DNA of 64,000 bases, taken from positions 203,001 through 267,000 of the forward strand of contig JAIVFJ010000082.1 of assembly GCA_025765615.1 (NCBI GenBank), in the 5' to 3' direction. The position numbers and the translations under genes were made by a program. The stretch comes from Zopfochytrium polystomum (taxonomy: Eukaryota > Chytridiomycota > Chytridiomycetes > Chytridiales > Chytridiaceae). Within the stretch, counting starts at the first letter, position 1; each line of letters starts with the position of its first letter. The notes under the pieces were generated by a model that was not told where the DNA came from, did no database searches, and saw only the letters and a program-made list of their open reading frames with translations. Shown here piece by piece: positions 22,827 to 36,959 of this stretch.

Positions 22827-25800
22827 TCACTTCAGCTCGTACACGTCATCAACGAGCGCCCAGCCACTCTCGTCATCCTCTTCTTCGGCGGTTGCCACTC
22901 GACCACCCTTCGATGCACCCGCATCGCCACCCTCCGCACCCTCCGGCGTCGCTTGCTGCCGCCGAACACTACCACCCTTCTGGCTTGATCCCGGCCGGGG
23001 AGACGCAGTTCCAGCGGGGCTGCTGCTTCCAGCAGTTCGCCATTGCTGCAGCTGCTGGTACTGCTGTGACTGTTGGGTGCTCTGGGAGGGAATCTGTTTC
23101 GATTGCGGCGGCGGTTGTGACTGATGTCGCGGAAGAGGTTGCGACTGGGGTTGCGGCAGAGGTTGCGGTTGACGCTGGGTTTGAGGTTGAGGATAATTCG
23201 ACTTGGAACCTGCCTTACCGGAGGCTGTGGTGATTGGGATTGGAGACGTTGGTGTGTACAGTTGAGTGCTGGTGGACGCCGTCGCCACCGGAACCGCCGG
23301 CAGTCCTGGGTTGACAACGGGCTCAGAGGTCGGTGCAAGCGATGAAGGGCCGATATCGAGGGCAGGTTGCCGCGCGAAACGCGGGCCGGGGACATGCCGA
23401 GCCTCCAGGCGGGCCTCTGTCATCGGCTGGACCTGTGGACTGCTCCGGAAATTCGCGGGGCCGGGGATTGGACTAATATTGATAGAACTGTCCTTCTGCG
23501 GTGGACGCAGAGCTGTAGCAGCCACAGTGAGAGGGTATGTGCCCTGTCGTGAAGAAGTCCGCGGGCCTATTGAAGCCATCACAACTGCCTCAGGCACCAG
23601 CTGACTGGCCGGGATCCGCTGAGACATATTGTTCGAGTCCGACCATTGGATGGGAATGGGCGGTCTCGAGTGGATTTGGGCTTGCTGCGCGTGCGGATGA
23701 AAAAGAGCTTGCTGCGGCTGGATCGGCGCCGAGGCTGGTAGCGGGATTCCCTGTTGTCCGACGGGCTGAACAAGCCTTACTGCACTGGTGCTCTGTGACC
23801 TTGCAGGCTGGAACGTATTAGATGGTTGGGTGTACGTGGGAAGATGTTGGAGTCCGTTGGTGTTTCCTTGGGCGATTGCCTGTGGGTAGTCTTGTGGCGC
23901 GCCGTTTGGTTTTGACGCTGGAAGGGTTGCCGACCGCGCAACAGATGGCACTACAACCGCCTTGACAGACGATGACGAAGAAGCCTTTGGGGTATTTACA
24001 TTGCGGTCTGCAACTGACGGTCTCCTTGTGGCGTTGAAAGGTGACTTTCCTTTAGGAGATGGGGGAGGAGACGTTTGAGTCAGCGTATCGGGGTTTATGC
24101 GTGGTGGAGCAATCGGGGATGTTGGGCTCATCGGCTTGGTCGTCCCCCGGTTCGCGGCAATCTTCAGCGCTGGTTTCAAGGGGTTCTGAGCTTTTGCGGC
24201 AGCTGCTGCCACTTCGCCGTGCCCGCCGGCATTTGACAATTTACGCCTGTAGTACGCGAGCGCCGGCGAAGAATCGATGGGTACATGGGAAGGTTCAGAT
24301 GCGCCTGCTGCTGTCTCAGTACCGAACTCCAGCGGGCTCTTGCTCCCCTTTGACGTCTCGGACCCGCTTTTCGGCATAACGTTTTGGTAACTTCGGGTTT
24401 CGTTGTTCGAGCCCTTCTCCACGTTGTCCTCGTCAAAGGCGAACGGCATGTGCGACTCTGTGTCGTCATCACGATTCACAGCCCATGGGGCCATTCCTTG
24501 ACCCAATAAAGTCGTGGCAGGAGATGGCGCATCTGTTCGCTCAACAGTGGAAGGCCGATCATCCAATCCGTCGGCTTCACCATCCGTCACGCTCATGGAA
24601 AATGGAAGCTTCACTGGGAGGCCTTCTCTCCATGACAGTGGGCGCCGCCTCGAGGGAGCGACAACAGTTAATGGGAGATCGAACTGAACACTTGGACCTT
24701 CGTAAATGGTCGGGTCCATGTCCAGTCGGATATGTAGACGGTGCGAGACTCGCAAGTCGTACGTTGTAATTGAGGGGTTAGCGTCAGTAAGGGGAGCAAA
24801 CACCACTAGCTTGCACGTTTCTGCTTTCACGTTGATGGGTTGAGCTAAAGGAAAGTTGAGTTCGGCATGCCGTTCTTGCCGTGCTGATACAGAAACGGAG
24901 TATTGCGACTCGTCCGTGTCATCAATCAAATACTTGGCGCCTTTTCCCAAAATTGCTTCGTCCTTGAACATCGTCGTCTTTCCAGTTATGCCACAGCTTT
25001 GTCGAACAAAAATTTAGTCCCTTATTGCCCACAACAAGGACGGCTTCCCTTTGAACTGACCTGTACGAGCGTTTTTCCTTAATGAATACCTTCACAGATC
25101 GAAGACAACCAATAACGTCTGGGTGCGTTGGGGTTATCTCCAGAATTATCTTCAGACCATCGTCTCCCAAAAATGCCTCCTCCGGAACATTCGCCTTGAC
25201 TCGAAACAACTTTTCATCGTCTCTGAGAATCGATTCTTTGAAAACAGACCCGCGAGGTCTTGCTCTCAAGATGTGGATGGGAACTGGCGATGAGGAAATG
25301 TCAGAGGAAAGACCCTTGCGTGTAAGTTTCGCTTTCATCGTATATTCGATGCGACCATGCTGCAATTCCACCGAAGGTGGCAAGATGCTTTGAAGAGGGA
25401 GGGCAAACGTCCATTCGTGGTCTCCTGGGGGAAGGTCTTTTGGATCCTGTGGTGTCCTCCTCCACAGAGTGGCATCGTGCTGCACGAGCTGTCGCGTAAC
25501 GGGCTGGACGCCGCCAATGTCCGGATTCAAAAAGTTCATGATCGACGTTACATCGACTGAGATCCTTCCCCTCGTATGGAGTACTAACTCTTCTGCGTTC
25601 GTGAGAGGTTTTTGCAGCGATAGGATCACCTTTCCCGTCAACAGGACAATGTGTGGACGACGTGACGAATCACTTGAAGATGCGAGTGTTGACGGTAAGG
25701 AGCCGGATGCAGAGGCAGAGCGTTGCCCTTGCCCGATTTGCGATGAGGGGCCAGCTTCGCCATTGGCTGGATTGCCGGTGGTTGTCCGATGGGCCAAGGC

Positions 25801-26157
25801 GTAGGCAGTTGGATTGATGTCGGGAAGCTCGAGAAAAGAAGATAGGGCGTTCGCTGACGAAGATGTAGTTGGTGATGAGCCTCGATGACCCAAACTGGAA
25901 CTTGCGGATGTGGTGAGGTTGTCGATCGCATTGTTACTGTTGTTGTTGTTGCTGTTGCTGTTGTTGGAGGAGGTGCGGGAAACAAATGAGGCGGCTGAGG
26001 AAGAGGGAGCAGACGGGTAGAAAAGAGACGACGACGACGAAGCGGCCGAAAAGGGAGGCGGCTGGAGCGACGGGTCAACAAAGTAAGAGGACGACGCTGC
26101 GGGCGGTGAAGAGTGGTCCAGCACCACCCGCAAGGAGTATTTGGAGTTCCGGCGCAT
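22827..26157 (-). CDS. Arrestin-domain protein with long Pro/Gln/Ser-rich C-terminal tail
   Basis: Two main exons; the ATG at 26157 gives MRRNSKYSLRVVLDHSS. After a Ser/Asn-rich stretch comes an arrestin-N-like beta-sandwich: HIVLLTGKVILSLQKPL, ELVLHTRGRISVDV, LPPGDHEWTFALPLQ, HGRIEYTMKAKLTRKG. An arrestin-C-like part follows: KVFIKEKRSYR, then across an intron CGITGKTTMFKDEAILGKG, LNFPLAQP, TYDLRVSHRLHIRLDMD, VQFDLPLTVVAPS. Alpha-arrestins link membrane cargo to ubiquitin ligases. The last ~550 residues are low complexity with polyGln-Pro repeats, and I see no clear PPxY motif there, so ligase recruitment is not evident. The intron near 24970-25060 restores frame between the two large ORFs. 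The family call rests on beta-strand pattern and on the conserved ER-type HGRIEYTMKAKL segment. Confidence 0.75.
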
Positions 26158-27675
26158 GGTGTTGTCACCGTTCCCCACTTTCTCTTACTGCGCCGATCGA
26201 CGGACGGAACGGAACGGATCGGGCAACTTGAAGTGTGAGCGGCAGAGCCGGCGATACTCCGCTCCTGCTGCTGGGCGCTCGCTGTGCCTGCCTGGGATGC
26301 AAGAAGTTGGAGGTGTGTTGTTGGTGCCCGACTTTGGTGAGTTTGTGGTTACTTGCAGAGAGCGGCGGCACCCCAGGACAGTGATTAGGCGGGCTGGCAG
26401 AGTGTTTTCTTTTCACAGTTTTTACAATGCTGAAAGCAGTGTGGCCGGCTGTCTGTCTGCCTGTCTGTCTGTTCACTCTTTCGACCGAAGAAAGCCCTGC
26501 TGGCTCTTTTGGTGAGTGAAGTTGTGAATATACAAGTGGGATCCAAAGACAATAGAGGCAGAGACAGAGAGAGTGAGATAAGAATGTTTACGCGTGTGTG
26601 CGTGTGTGTGTGTGTGTGTGGTGCGCGTGTGTGCGTGTGTGTGCGTGTGTGTGGGTGCACGCACCAAATGCTCTTTTAGCGTTCGTTGGTTGGTGGTGCT
26701 GATTGGCGGCCTGTATCAAAAAAAAAAGCGCCCACGCGCCTTGCCCTAAAGGTCGCTGATAAGACAAGGCATGAAAAAAAAAATTCGAGGCATAAAAAAA
26801 AATTTGCAGATCGTCGGTTACTTTGTCACTTCTGCGGAGGAGTTTCGTTGAGAGCTGGGTCGGGTGTGGCACGCGAAGTGGAGCTCGCACCGGGTGCATG
26901 GGCTGTGTTAATTGCCACTGTCGTCTCTATGCGAGGGCGTCCGGATTCTTCGGCGTCGCCTCTCGCCTGGAGGGGGGCGCTGCATGTTGTGGGCCTGGTG
27001 TTGATGAGCAGCAATACGGTTTTCCACAAATCCGTCAGTCGTTCGTCTTGTCCGCTACTCTCACAAGCACGGAGCAAGGCTAACTTTTGGGTTGTGGGTG
27101 GGGTGGGTGGGGTCGGTGGTGTTCCTACATAGATGCATTTGCGTGTTTCTCTTCGTTTTGTTCCTCTTGAGCGGGTTCTGTGATCCTTCCCTGCTACCCA
27201 TCTCCTGCTGCCCGCCAACCCCTTTTCCAGATCCACTTCGTGGCGCCAGCCACTAAAAGACAACGGTTGTCCAACCCCCACCGTGACCAGTCTCACTCCG
27301 CGCTGTTGATAAATTATCGGGTATCCCTTGCTGACAATTCATGGAAGGTCGGCATTAGCTTAGGGCAGCAGGCCAACAAGCCGCAAAGCCCGAGTGGGAC
27401 AGCCGATGGCGGCGGCAGGGCTCTGGCTGTGGTGGTGCCGGTTGACGGAAGCCGACGACGACGCCGCTACCGCCGCCTCCCCAGTGCGCCGGGAGGTGGG
27501 TGGGCAATGTCGCAGTTTCGCCTGTTCTGGCAACCCGCAACTGATCGACCGACCAGCCAGACAGGCTGCTCAGGCAGAGACAGGGCACCGCAAGGCGGAA
27601 ACTTCAGCGAGCGATTTTTTTCCCTCTCCCCCCGAACCTATCCCACCCACCTTCCCCCTCCCCGCCTTTTTCAAC
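26158..27675. promoter_or_regulatory. Divergent intergenic region between arrestin and Rai1/DXO genes
   Basis: Transcription leaves in both directions from this 1.5-kb region. It includes (GT)n/(CGTGTG)n at about 26594-26653 and two near-copies of a short motif with A-runs (ggcatgaaaaaaaaaattcg and ggcataaaaaaaaatttgc, about 26768-26806). A 157-residue minus-strand frame at 26826-27296 looks partly protein-like but has no homology I can name. Confidence 0.4.
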
Positions 27676-30442
27676 ATGCCGTCCGGACGGCGTCAGAGCG
27701 ATGCGGACGAAAGTGTATTTGCATCCTCCGCCTCGTCGTCATCGTCAGCTTCGTCATCGCTGTCCTCCTCCAATACGGTGCCTCTTGTCTTGGCCGCCGC
27801 CCCATCTCGTGATGGTCGCCGTCGCCTGTCCCTTCAAGATCTGATGAACGACGTCGAAGAAGATCCAGTCCTGCTCAACCCTCCTCCGCCCCTGCCTCCT
27901 GCGCCGATCCTTCCTCTTGCGCCTTCGTTCGATCCTGCAGCAGTTCAGTCTAACATGGACTCCACACCGACGGTCACAGCCCACCTTGCCCTGATTCCGG
28001 ACTCCAGCTTACCCTCAACAGGCAGGCCGCCCTTCCGTACCCGTCAGTCTCCCCCCGCTCGGTCTGCGAATTCCCTGCCACCTCAGCCTGCGCCCCTGGC
28101 GGAGCAACCTCTGCATTCACTGAAGCATTCACATTCATTAGCTCGGTCATCGATTGCGTCGACGTCCTCCATCAGCATGAAGGACTCGGCTCAAGGCTGG
28201 GGGATGGCACCGCCAACCGGCAACCCGCTGAAGCGGTCCACTCCGGACGAGACACATTCAGCCGCCGCTGACTCGCCATCTCGTGCTTCACCTCATCCTT
28301 TTCAGAGCAGCGAGAGCCTTGACTCTGATGGATACGGAACCTCCGTGAAACGCATTTCACGAAGAACGAAAGCCTCGTCTCCCTCGCTGTCTGTGTCGTC
28401 ATCTGGTGGGTGTGGTGGGCTTTCGGTTCCGCCATCTCCGCCAATCACCGCAACAACGCCGCTGCGATCATCTGCGCCAGCCACTGGGTCGGAGTGTTCA
28501 AAGCAAACACCCGCACTTGGAAGCACCAGCAACGGCGGACAACTTTTGCCTGTATCTCATCTCTCGTCTTCGCCATCCGACTCGGCCATGGTTGCGTCCT
28601 CAACTGAGCAGCGCGTCCAGCTTTCTTCCAGCAATCCACTGCGCCACCCCTCTGAGCCCTACCCAGATAGGAGTATTGGCCCCCCATCGCCGTCACGTAA
28701 TACACAGTCATCCTCCTCGGCATTTGCAACCTCCCGTCGGCCCTCGCACAGCCACAATCCCCAAGAATCAGCAGGCGAACGAAGACTTAGCTCTGGAACT
28801 GCCTCCCACACAAGCTCACATTCAGCAGCGATACTTTCCACGTTTTCGTTTTCGTCGCTGGGGCCATTTAAGGTGCCTTGTGCAAAGTTTCAGCAGCCAA
28901 CAGAAATCGCATGCTATTCCCATGATGATACCCGGGCTTTACACTTGGGCAGCGATAAAGGCTTGGTAAGCGATTGATTGTTATTGACTAGTTGCATCAT
29001 CGCTCTCTCATGTACCGTTACCTAGAAATACTATTACGCGCCGTCTCCTGATGCCGATTTGTCGTCTGGCTTCAAAGATCGCTACATTCAGCGGCAGTCC
29101 GTAATTGAAAATGTAGATGCTTTGATTAAATGCTTGGCTCTGTCGAATAATAAAAGCATAGCCGATGGAACCAAGCAGACTCGACCTCGTTTCTGCACAT
29201 GTGAGTAAAAGCACATATTGCGATTGAGCAGAATAGAAGGCTTATCTGCTTTTGAACGTTTTATGGCAGGGCGTGGCATAATGACCAAAATTTTTTGCAC
29301 TCCATACGCACAAGACTTTTGGGAACTGAAGGCGGTATTTCATGATGTGCGTTCCTCTATCGCTCTGCATTCCAGCGCTTAGATGTATAACAAATTTGAC
29401 AGGGCACCATATATATAATGGAACGCGAAACACCCGAGCGCTTGGAGTCCAGTTCCGGCCGGACCGAACGGGAGAAGCTAATGACGTATTGGGGTTATCG
29501 CTTCGAGACACTTTCCACTGTAGACATTCCTCCTCAGGACCTTGAAAACGGAGACCCTCAACGAAAAAGGGCCGTACTGGAAGCAAGGCAGCATTCGAGC
29601 ATTGTAAATACGAACAACCAATTTTGCAGTGTCGTGAGGACGAAGCTAGGCAGCAACGAAATCGTGATGGGCGCAGAAGTGGACTGTATGCTGGCGAGTA
29701 AGTACTTCGTGCTGTGCCTCACAGAACATTGGCGATGGATCTGAGAGCCTCGTTTCTTCAGAAAATAAACCTGTCGGCTCAAGACAAAGCGTGTATGCGG
29801 AGCTGAAGACGAACAGGGTTATCATGAATGAGCATCAGCATAAAAACTATATGAGGTATGGAGTTAGAAATTGCGACGCTGCTTGAGGGACTCGGGCGCA
29901 ATCAGATGATCTTCTTTGCTCGAGGAAATTTATTAACACGATTAATCCTTTTCAGACACAAACTCCTCCGGGTGTACTTCCAATGCTGGCTGGCCGGCAT
30001 ACCAACGGTTATTATGGGTTTTCGCGACGACCATGGACGGCTGCAAAAAATTGAGCACATACGAACCCCGGATATTCCGCGCATGGTTCGAGGACACCAC
30101 GATATGTGGGACGCCGTAATTTGCATCAATTTTGCCGATGCAGTTCTGAACTGGCTGTGGAGGGAAATTGGAGAGAAGCGCGGCGGGTTGCGAAGAGATG
30201 GAGGAGGAGGAGGAGGAGGAAGAGCAGGCGGAGACGGTATCACGAGCGGAACGGAAAATACCGGAAGCAGCAGCCCCACCAGCGTGTTGGGCGACGGACG
30301 CTCGATCTCAGCGCCGCCTTCCTCCATTGCTGCCAAAGCGACAGCCGATGCTATCGTGTACCGTATTTACCGGACGCGGGCGGAGCAAGGCAATGCCATT
30401 TGCATCGAGGAACTGGACGAGTCCTCATTTCTGCCGTTTTGA
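27676..30442 (+). CDS. Rai1/DXO-family decapping and 5'-end quality-control nuclease, copy 1
   Basis: Rai1/DXO enzymes remove incomplete or non-canonical caps and pyrophosphate from RNA 5' ends. The start at 27676 (MPSGRRQSDADESVF) opens a 430-residue Ser/Pro-rich extension that typical family members (about 390 residues in total) lack. The core is split over about seven exons: FKVPCAKFQQPTEIACYSHD, YYYAPSPDADLSSGFKDRYI, GIMTKIFCTPYAQDFWELKA, YWGYRFE (motif GxxxE), GSNEIVMGAEVDC (ExD motif), VYAELKTNRVI (ExK motif), KLLRVYFQCWLAGIPTVI, VICINFADAVLNWLWREIG, ending near AIVYRIYRTRAEQG. The metal-binding acidic residues and the motif Lys are all present, so the enzyme is predicted active. Stop at 30442. 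It lies head-to-tail with the PABP gene. Confidence 0.9.
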
Positions 30443-30519
30443 CGCCGACCAGCGTTGACGAGCACGATGGCAACATTTCAGGACGACCGTTCTAAGCTTT
30501 CCTTTTTATCCTCTTTCGC

Positions 30520-30546
30520 AAAGGCCTGTCCCATTAGCAGGCCTTT
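30520..30546. terminator. Perfect 9-bp hairpin in the 3' flank of the Rai1/DXO copy 1 gene
   Basis: AAAGGCCTG and CAGGCCTTT are perfect inverted repeats separated by 9 bases, about 80 bases after the stop codon and followed by an A-rich segment. It could form a 3'-UTR stem-loop; a role in 3'-end formation is only an inference. Confidence 0.35.
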
Positions 30547-30804
30547 GGAAAAATGTTAGGGAAGGCGAAAGTGCTTGCCGCAAACTGGACCCTCCAGGAT
30601 TCCAATAGCCAAGAGGGAAAAGTTTAATGTCCTGCTCCCTCCCTCCCTCCCTCCCTCCCTCCTCTCAAAACAGCTCGATAATAAAACATTGGGGACTTCA
30701 GCTGCTCTTCCGGCTCATGATGAAGGCAAGCCTTCGAATAACGGGTGCTGAGACATGTTTGTGCTTGGGCGCATTGGCTTGGGCAGGGGGGGAAGAAGCA
30801 CAAA

Positions 30805-30842
<38 letters not shown>

Positions 30843-31479
30843 AGGAAAGAAGGAAAGAAAGAAAGCAAGAAAGAAAGAAACAACGAAATAAACAAATCAA
30901 ACGAAAATACTGGAAAACCCAAGGAAATAAGAACGAAAGAAGGAGGATAGGAAAAAATCAAGGAAAAAAGAAGGCAAGTCTGAGCACACCCTTGCCCCAC
31001 TTCCCCCCCCGACCGTCTTGTCCACCTCACCTCGCTTTCCCCACACCTGCAGGAGCAATCCCCACCATCTACTACCCCCACGATTCTCGTCCTCTCTCCA
31101 TGCCCGGCTGCAACCCGCTAGTCCTATTCTCCCCGGCCAATTTGGTTCCAAATCGTCCTTCTGCTTGAAGCTCGAAACTGCCTTTCCCTTCGTTGCTTCC
31201 AACGCCCACCCGTCCCACCCACAGCTGCGCACCATTCCGCAGGAATACCATGCCTGGGCGGTCTCTGCACCCGTGAATGCTCACTATCTGGGGAATCTAA
31301 CGCCGTTTTGGTCTCGCCCTATGTCCATCATCCCCCACCTTTGATTCACTCGCCACCCCAGAACTTGGTCCCATCGGTCCCAGTTCCATCGTCCCTCCTT
31401 CCGCTTTAAAAAAAAAACCCCAGAAAACCCCAAAAAAATCAAAAAATCCTTAAAAAAACCCATATCGTAGTTTTATATT
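30547..31479. other. Intergenic region with A/GA-rich tract upstream of the PABP gene
   Basis: Contains (CCCT)n at about 30639-30662, a poly(A) run at about 30808-30840 that grades into AAAG/GAAA repeats, and further A-runs just before the PABP start (31408-31460). A-rich leaders are known to bind PABP itself in autoregulation of some PABP mRNAs. That parallel is suggestive only. Confidence 0.5.
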
Positions 31480-33783
<2,304 letters not shown>

Positions 33784-34260
33784 AGACCTCAGCGTCTGTG
33801 TCCACCATTGCCCTAATGTGTATTTTTTTTCATGCCTTTTTTTTCCGCTTCCTCTGCTCTGCACTAATTCATCGCTCAAGCCCCGTCTTGCCTTGCGGGT
33901 GGCTGGGGTGTTGTCCGCGTGTAAAGTCTGTTGTTTGCCACCTTTTTTGTTTCCCTTTGCTCTTTGTTCTTGACGATTGCATGTCACTTTTTTCCCTGTT
34001 GCGGTTGGCGCTGGTGCTTGGGGGGTTGGTCTGGTGGTTTGTGGGCGGGCTTCCCCTTTTTTTTCTAAATTTTTTTTTTGGGGGGAAGCCGGCGGGAGGG
34101 ACCTTGGGCGAAGTGGGGATCACCAGCGAGCGGCGCGGCATGGGTATTTTCGAGGACACCCAAAACAAATATACCCGTGCCGCCGCGCGCGTTTCTTCGC
34201 CTACCTGACTGACTGACTGGCTCATTGACTGCTCGGCGTTTCGTCGCACGCAACAGGTTG
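33784..34260 (+). other. PABP 3' flank, T-rich
   Basis: T-rich runs and G-runs (about 34070-34090) with no coding support. The (CTGA)n-like stretch at about 34204-34224 is a minor tandem repeat. Confidence 0.4.
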
Positions 34261-34351
34261 AGAGGACGCGGTCCGTTCGGGCCCTCCTGCGTGAAAAGAT
34301 TGGCCGTATGCTGCTCAGCTTTCTACCGCAAAGTCCAAACTCATGTATCTT

Positions 34352-34600
34352 ACATCAGGTATTGGTCAAAGTTTAGTTTTTTAGGCTACTATGATAGGTG
34401 CATATTTCTAAACATGAAAGTATGACTTGATCAGAAAGAAAAACGATTCCAGGAGTGCCCTTATATTTTATTAATTACTGTGTGGACTTCATTTTAGTCT
34501 TGTAACAAATGTTTCCATTACTTATTGTGCGATGAATCACTTGCAATAATAATCCAAATACCCTGTCATCCAACCAGTTGGAGTTGGAAGTTTGTGGACT
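34352..34600. repeat. Diverged interspersed repeat, copy A
   Basis: The segment beginning gtattggtcaaagttta and running through catgaaagtatgac, gattccag and agtcttgtaac matches a second segment at 36220-36440 in the same order and orientation, with many substitutions and small gaps. It has no open frame. Confidence 0.6.
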
Positions 34601-35190
34601 CGGCAAGTGGCAAACAAACAAAAACAAAAATAGATCACCTGGTGCTTGTCGAGTACATCTTCGGCTGATCCGTTGGAACGTGCAGCATCGAACTTGCCGA
34701 TATTGAGTGCGGATATCGTATGCAGAAATCGCAGTTTGTCCAAGTAACCCTGTCAGTCTCTGGCGCTACTTTATGCCCCTCAAGAGACAAAGAATCAATT
34801 AATGGGCCGCCCTGCCGAAAAGTAAAGGAAGAAATGATCATGCGCTGTACATTAATATATATAATGTGCGTGGGTCACAACCCCCCGATAACTGCAATAT
34901 ATATATGCACGCCTGAAAGTGCATTTGGCAACTTTTAACGTGATTATTCACTGGTCTACAGGCATTTATGTTCTTCAACAGCGAATTTCGAGATAATCGA
35001 ACCAATTCAATGGGGGGGGAAAAATCAGCAAGATTGTTTCCCAAGAAATCGTGTACACGCTGGTACAAATTTCATTGTGCTAGCCTTCTTCGTTGGCAAG
35101 TAGCGAATTTTCGAAGTATTTTGGGGAGGCGGATTTTGGCGGCCGCCCTAATTGTTGTTTTGTCTCTTGAGGGCGTAGGCTTGTTTCTTG

Positions 35191-35498
35191 CTTGGAATTA
35201 AGGTTCCAAATCGATAGAATCTCACAATAGTTGCCCCTCTTCGGTATCGTATCACCTAGGGTCGTGGCAGCAGAGCGGCTCATCTTTCTCGGGTTGCAGG
35301 TGCAAGACGTGCCGATAACCGCCACCTAATTAATGAAAACCTTGGCATGCAGCATTTTATCGCTATTTCGGGCGCTTTCGCTATCGTGCCCAATGTGCCA
35401 TCCAGGAAATTTTGACCATATCGCTATCGTGTAAGGCTCGATACAATATCGCGATATTTGTCGGTATCGAGTTATCGATTTGGATCCTTACTTGGAAT
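35191..35498. mobile_element. hAT-like MITE with 8-bp target-site duplication
   Basis: A 292-bp element at 35199-35490 has terminal inverted repeats TAAGGTTCCAAATCGATA (35199-35216) and TATCGATTTGGATCCTTA (35473-35490), which match at 17 of 18 positions. It is flanked on both sides by the perfect 8-bp direct repeat CTTGGAAT (35191-35198 and 35491-35498). An 8-bp duplication is the hallmark of hAT transposases. There is no transposase frame inside, so it is a non-autonomous MITE. Near its right end it holds a nested palindrome: CTCGATAC and GTATCGAG around AATATCGCGATATT (35437-35471). Confidence 0.85.
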
Positions 35499-35595
35499 GG
35501 TAAGAGCCTCTCCAGCCTTGTTCTATATTCTGTTTTAAAAATAATAAAACAGAGAAATCGTCCCCACCCATAGTTCCAATTCCAAATCTGGCATC

Positions 35596-35696
35596 CACGC
35601 TCCTCTCACGAATTTCCGTTTCGGGCTGTTCCAAAACTCGAGCAAAAGGACACCTTTTGCTCGAGGTTAGAAACAGAGTGAGTGGTAAGGAGCGTG
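35596..35696. repeat. Foldback element with perfect 13-bp hairpin core
   Basis: The core arms CTCGAGCAAAAGG (35637-35649) and CCTTTTGCTCGAG (35653-35665) are perfect and separated by three bases. Pairing resumes outward with CTGTT/AACAG and again with CACGCTCCT (35596-35604) and AGGAGCGTG (35688-35696). The arms are therefore about 50 bp with internal bubbles. This could be a small foldback transposon or an RNA hairpin; no duplication of the target site was found. Confidence 0.65.
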
Positions 35697-36214
35697 ATTG
35701 GCAGACCAGCTTGTGTCCTTCCCTTTTGGAAGAGGTTTATCAGGAACAGGGCAGGACAGGACAAGACAGACAAGGAACTGAGAGGAGTGATGATTGTATT
35801 GGATACAATAATTTACTTGAGGGATGGGACAGGTCCCCCATCCGCCTTCTATACCTTTCGAGAGTCTTCCTTGTCAAGACTCAAAGAAAGTTCCAGAAAG
35901 AGCAATTAGTAATACAATGATACCAATGATACCAATGACAACAAGACAAGTCAGGAAAGCAAAGAAGGTTCCAGAAGGTTCCACAAGTTTCCATGAAGGA
36001 ATGTTCTAGAAGGTTTCAGAGGTTTCCAAAGGGTGATTCATAACAGCGATCACCAGTCTGTCTGTTTTTGATTAAGTTATCGGTCTATTTGGATCACAGG
36101 TAGGGACATTTGTTTCAATGCAACAAAACAGCCTTGTCACAGGTTGAATTAGCTGATCAAATGCGTGCAAAAAAATTTGGAAATAGAGCAATTCTATGCG
36201 ATTCTCAAGTATCT

Positions 36215-36480
36215 CAGATAAGGTGTTGGTCATAGTTTATGTTCTTCAGCTCTTACTTAATTTAGTTTAACACATTGTATATTTTTACATGAAAGTATGA
36301 CCCATCTCAGAGAGAGGAATCAATTCCAGTCAGTTACCCAATTTTTTAATTTTTCTACTATGTAGACTTATTTTCAGTCTTGTAACGGACATTGCCACTT
36401 ATTAGTGCATTGAGATTCATAATCTTTGCGATAATGAAAGAGCTATTTGGTTCCTTGGTTACAGATGGGTCTATATGTTA
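36215..36480. repeat. Diverged interspersed repeat, copy B
   Basis: Partner of the repeat at 34352-34600, sharing the ordered blocks tggtca-agttta, catgaaagtatgac, attccag and agtcttgtaac. Its right part (agctatttggttccttggttacaga) recurs at about 37358-37388 in the same orientation. Confidence 0.6.
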
Positions 36481-36959
36481 GGCGAAACTGACTGGTTAGC
36501 AGCAAGCGGCACAAGACAGACCCGAACCTATTGTGACTGTCAGTTAGCGAACCACCGCCAATGCAGACCTGGGCGCTGGCTTTCGCTGAGGACAAATACT
36601 CTGAGTATTAAGTGGAATGGAAACCCGGTGTCAACAGTTTTCCTCCTCCTCTGCTCAAGCAGATAATATAGGAGAGGTTTTTACCCTGTGCCAGTCACGC
36701 TTGCCTAGCAACTATTACAGCATGCATATCATCATGATGTATCAATTATTCATAACAGAGTTTTTTTCTCTTTCTCTCCAAGTTGGGGAGAAGGACCACC
36801 CACAAACACACATCTCCACTTCATTCACTCCTTCCACTCACTCACTCAGAGTAGACTGTTTACACTATATAGCCTTGCAGGCCCCTCTTGTTTATGTGTA
36901 ATCTTGTAAATGTTTCTTATCTCTTATCTTTTCTCTCTTATCAGTGTTGCCATTGCACA

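Noticed and set aside
26826..27296. Minus-strand frame of 157 residues with LALLRACESSGQDERLTDLW
   Set aside because: It looks partly helical but has no recognisable domain, no clear ATG context and overlaps plus-strand upstream sequence. Too weak to list as a gene.
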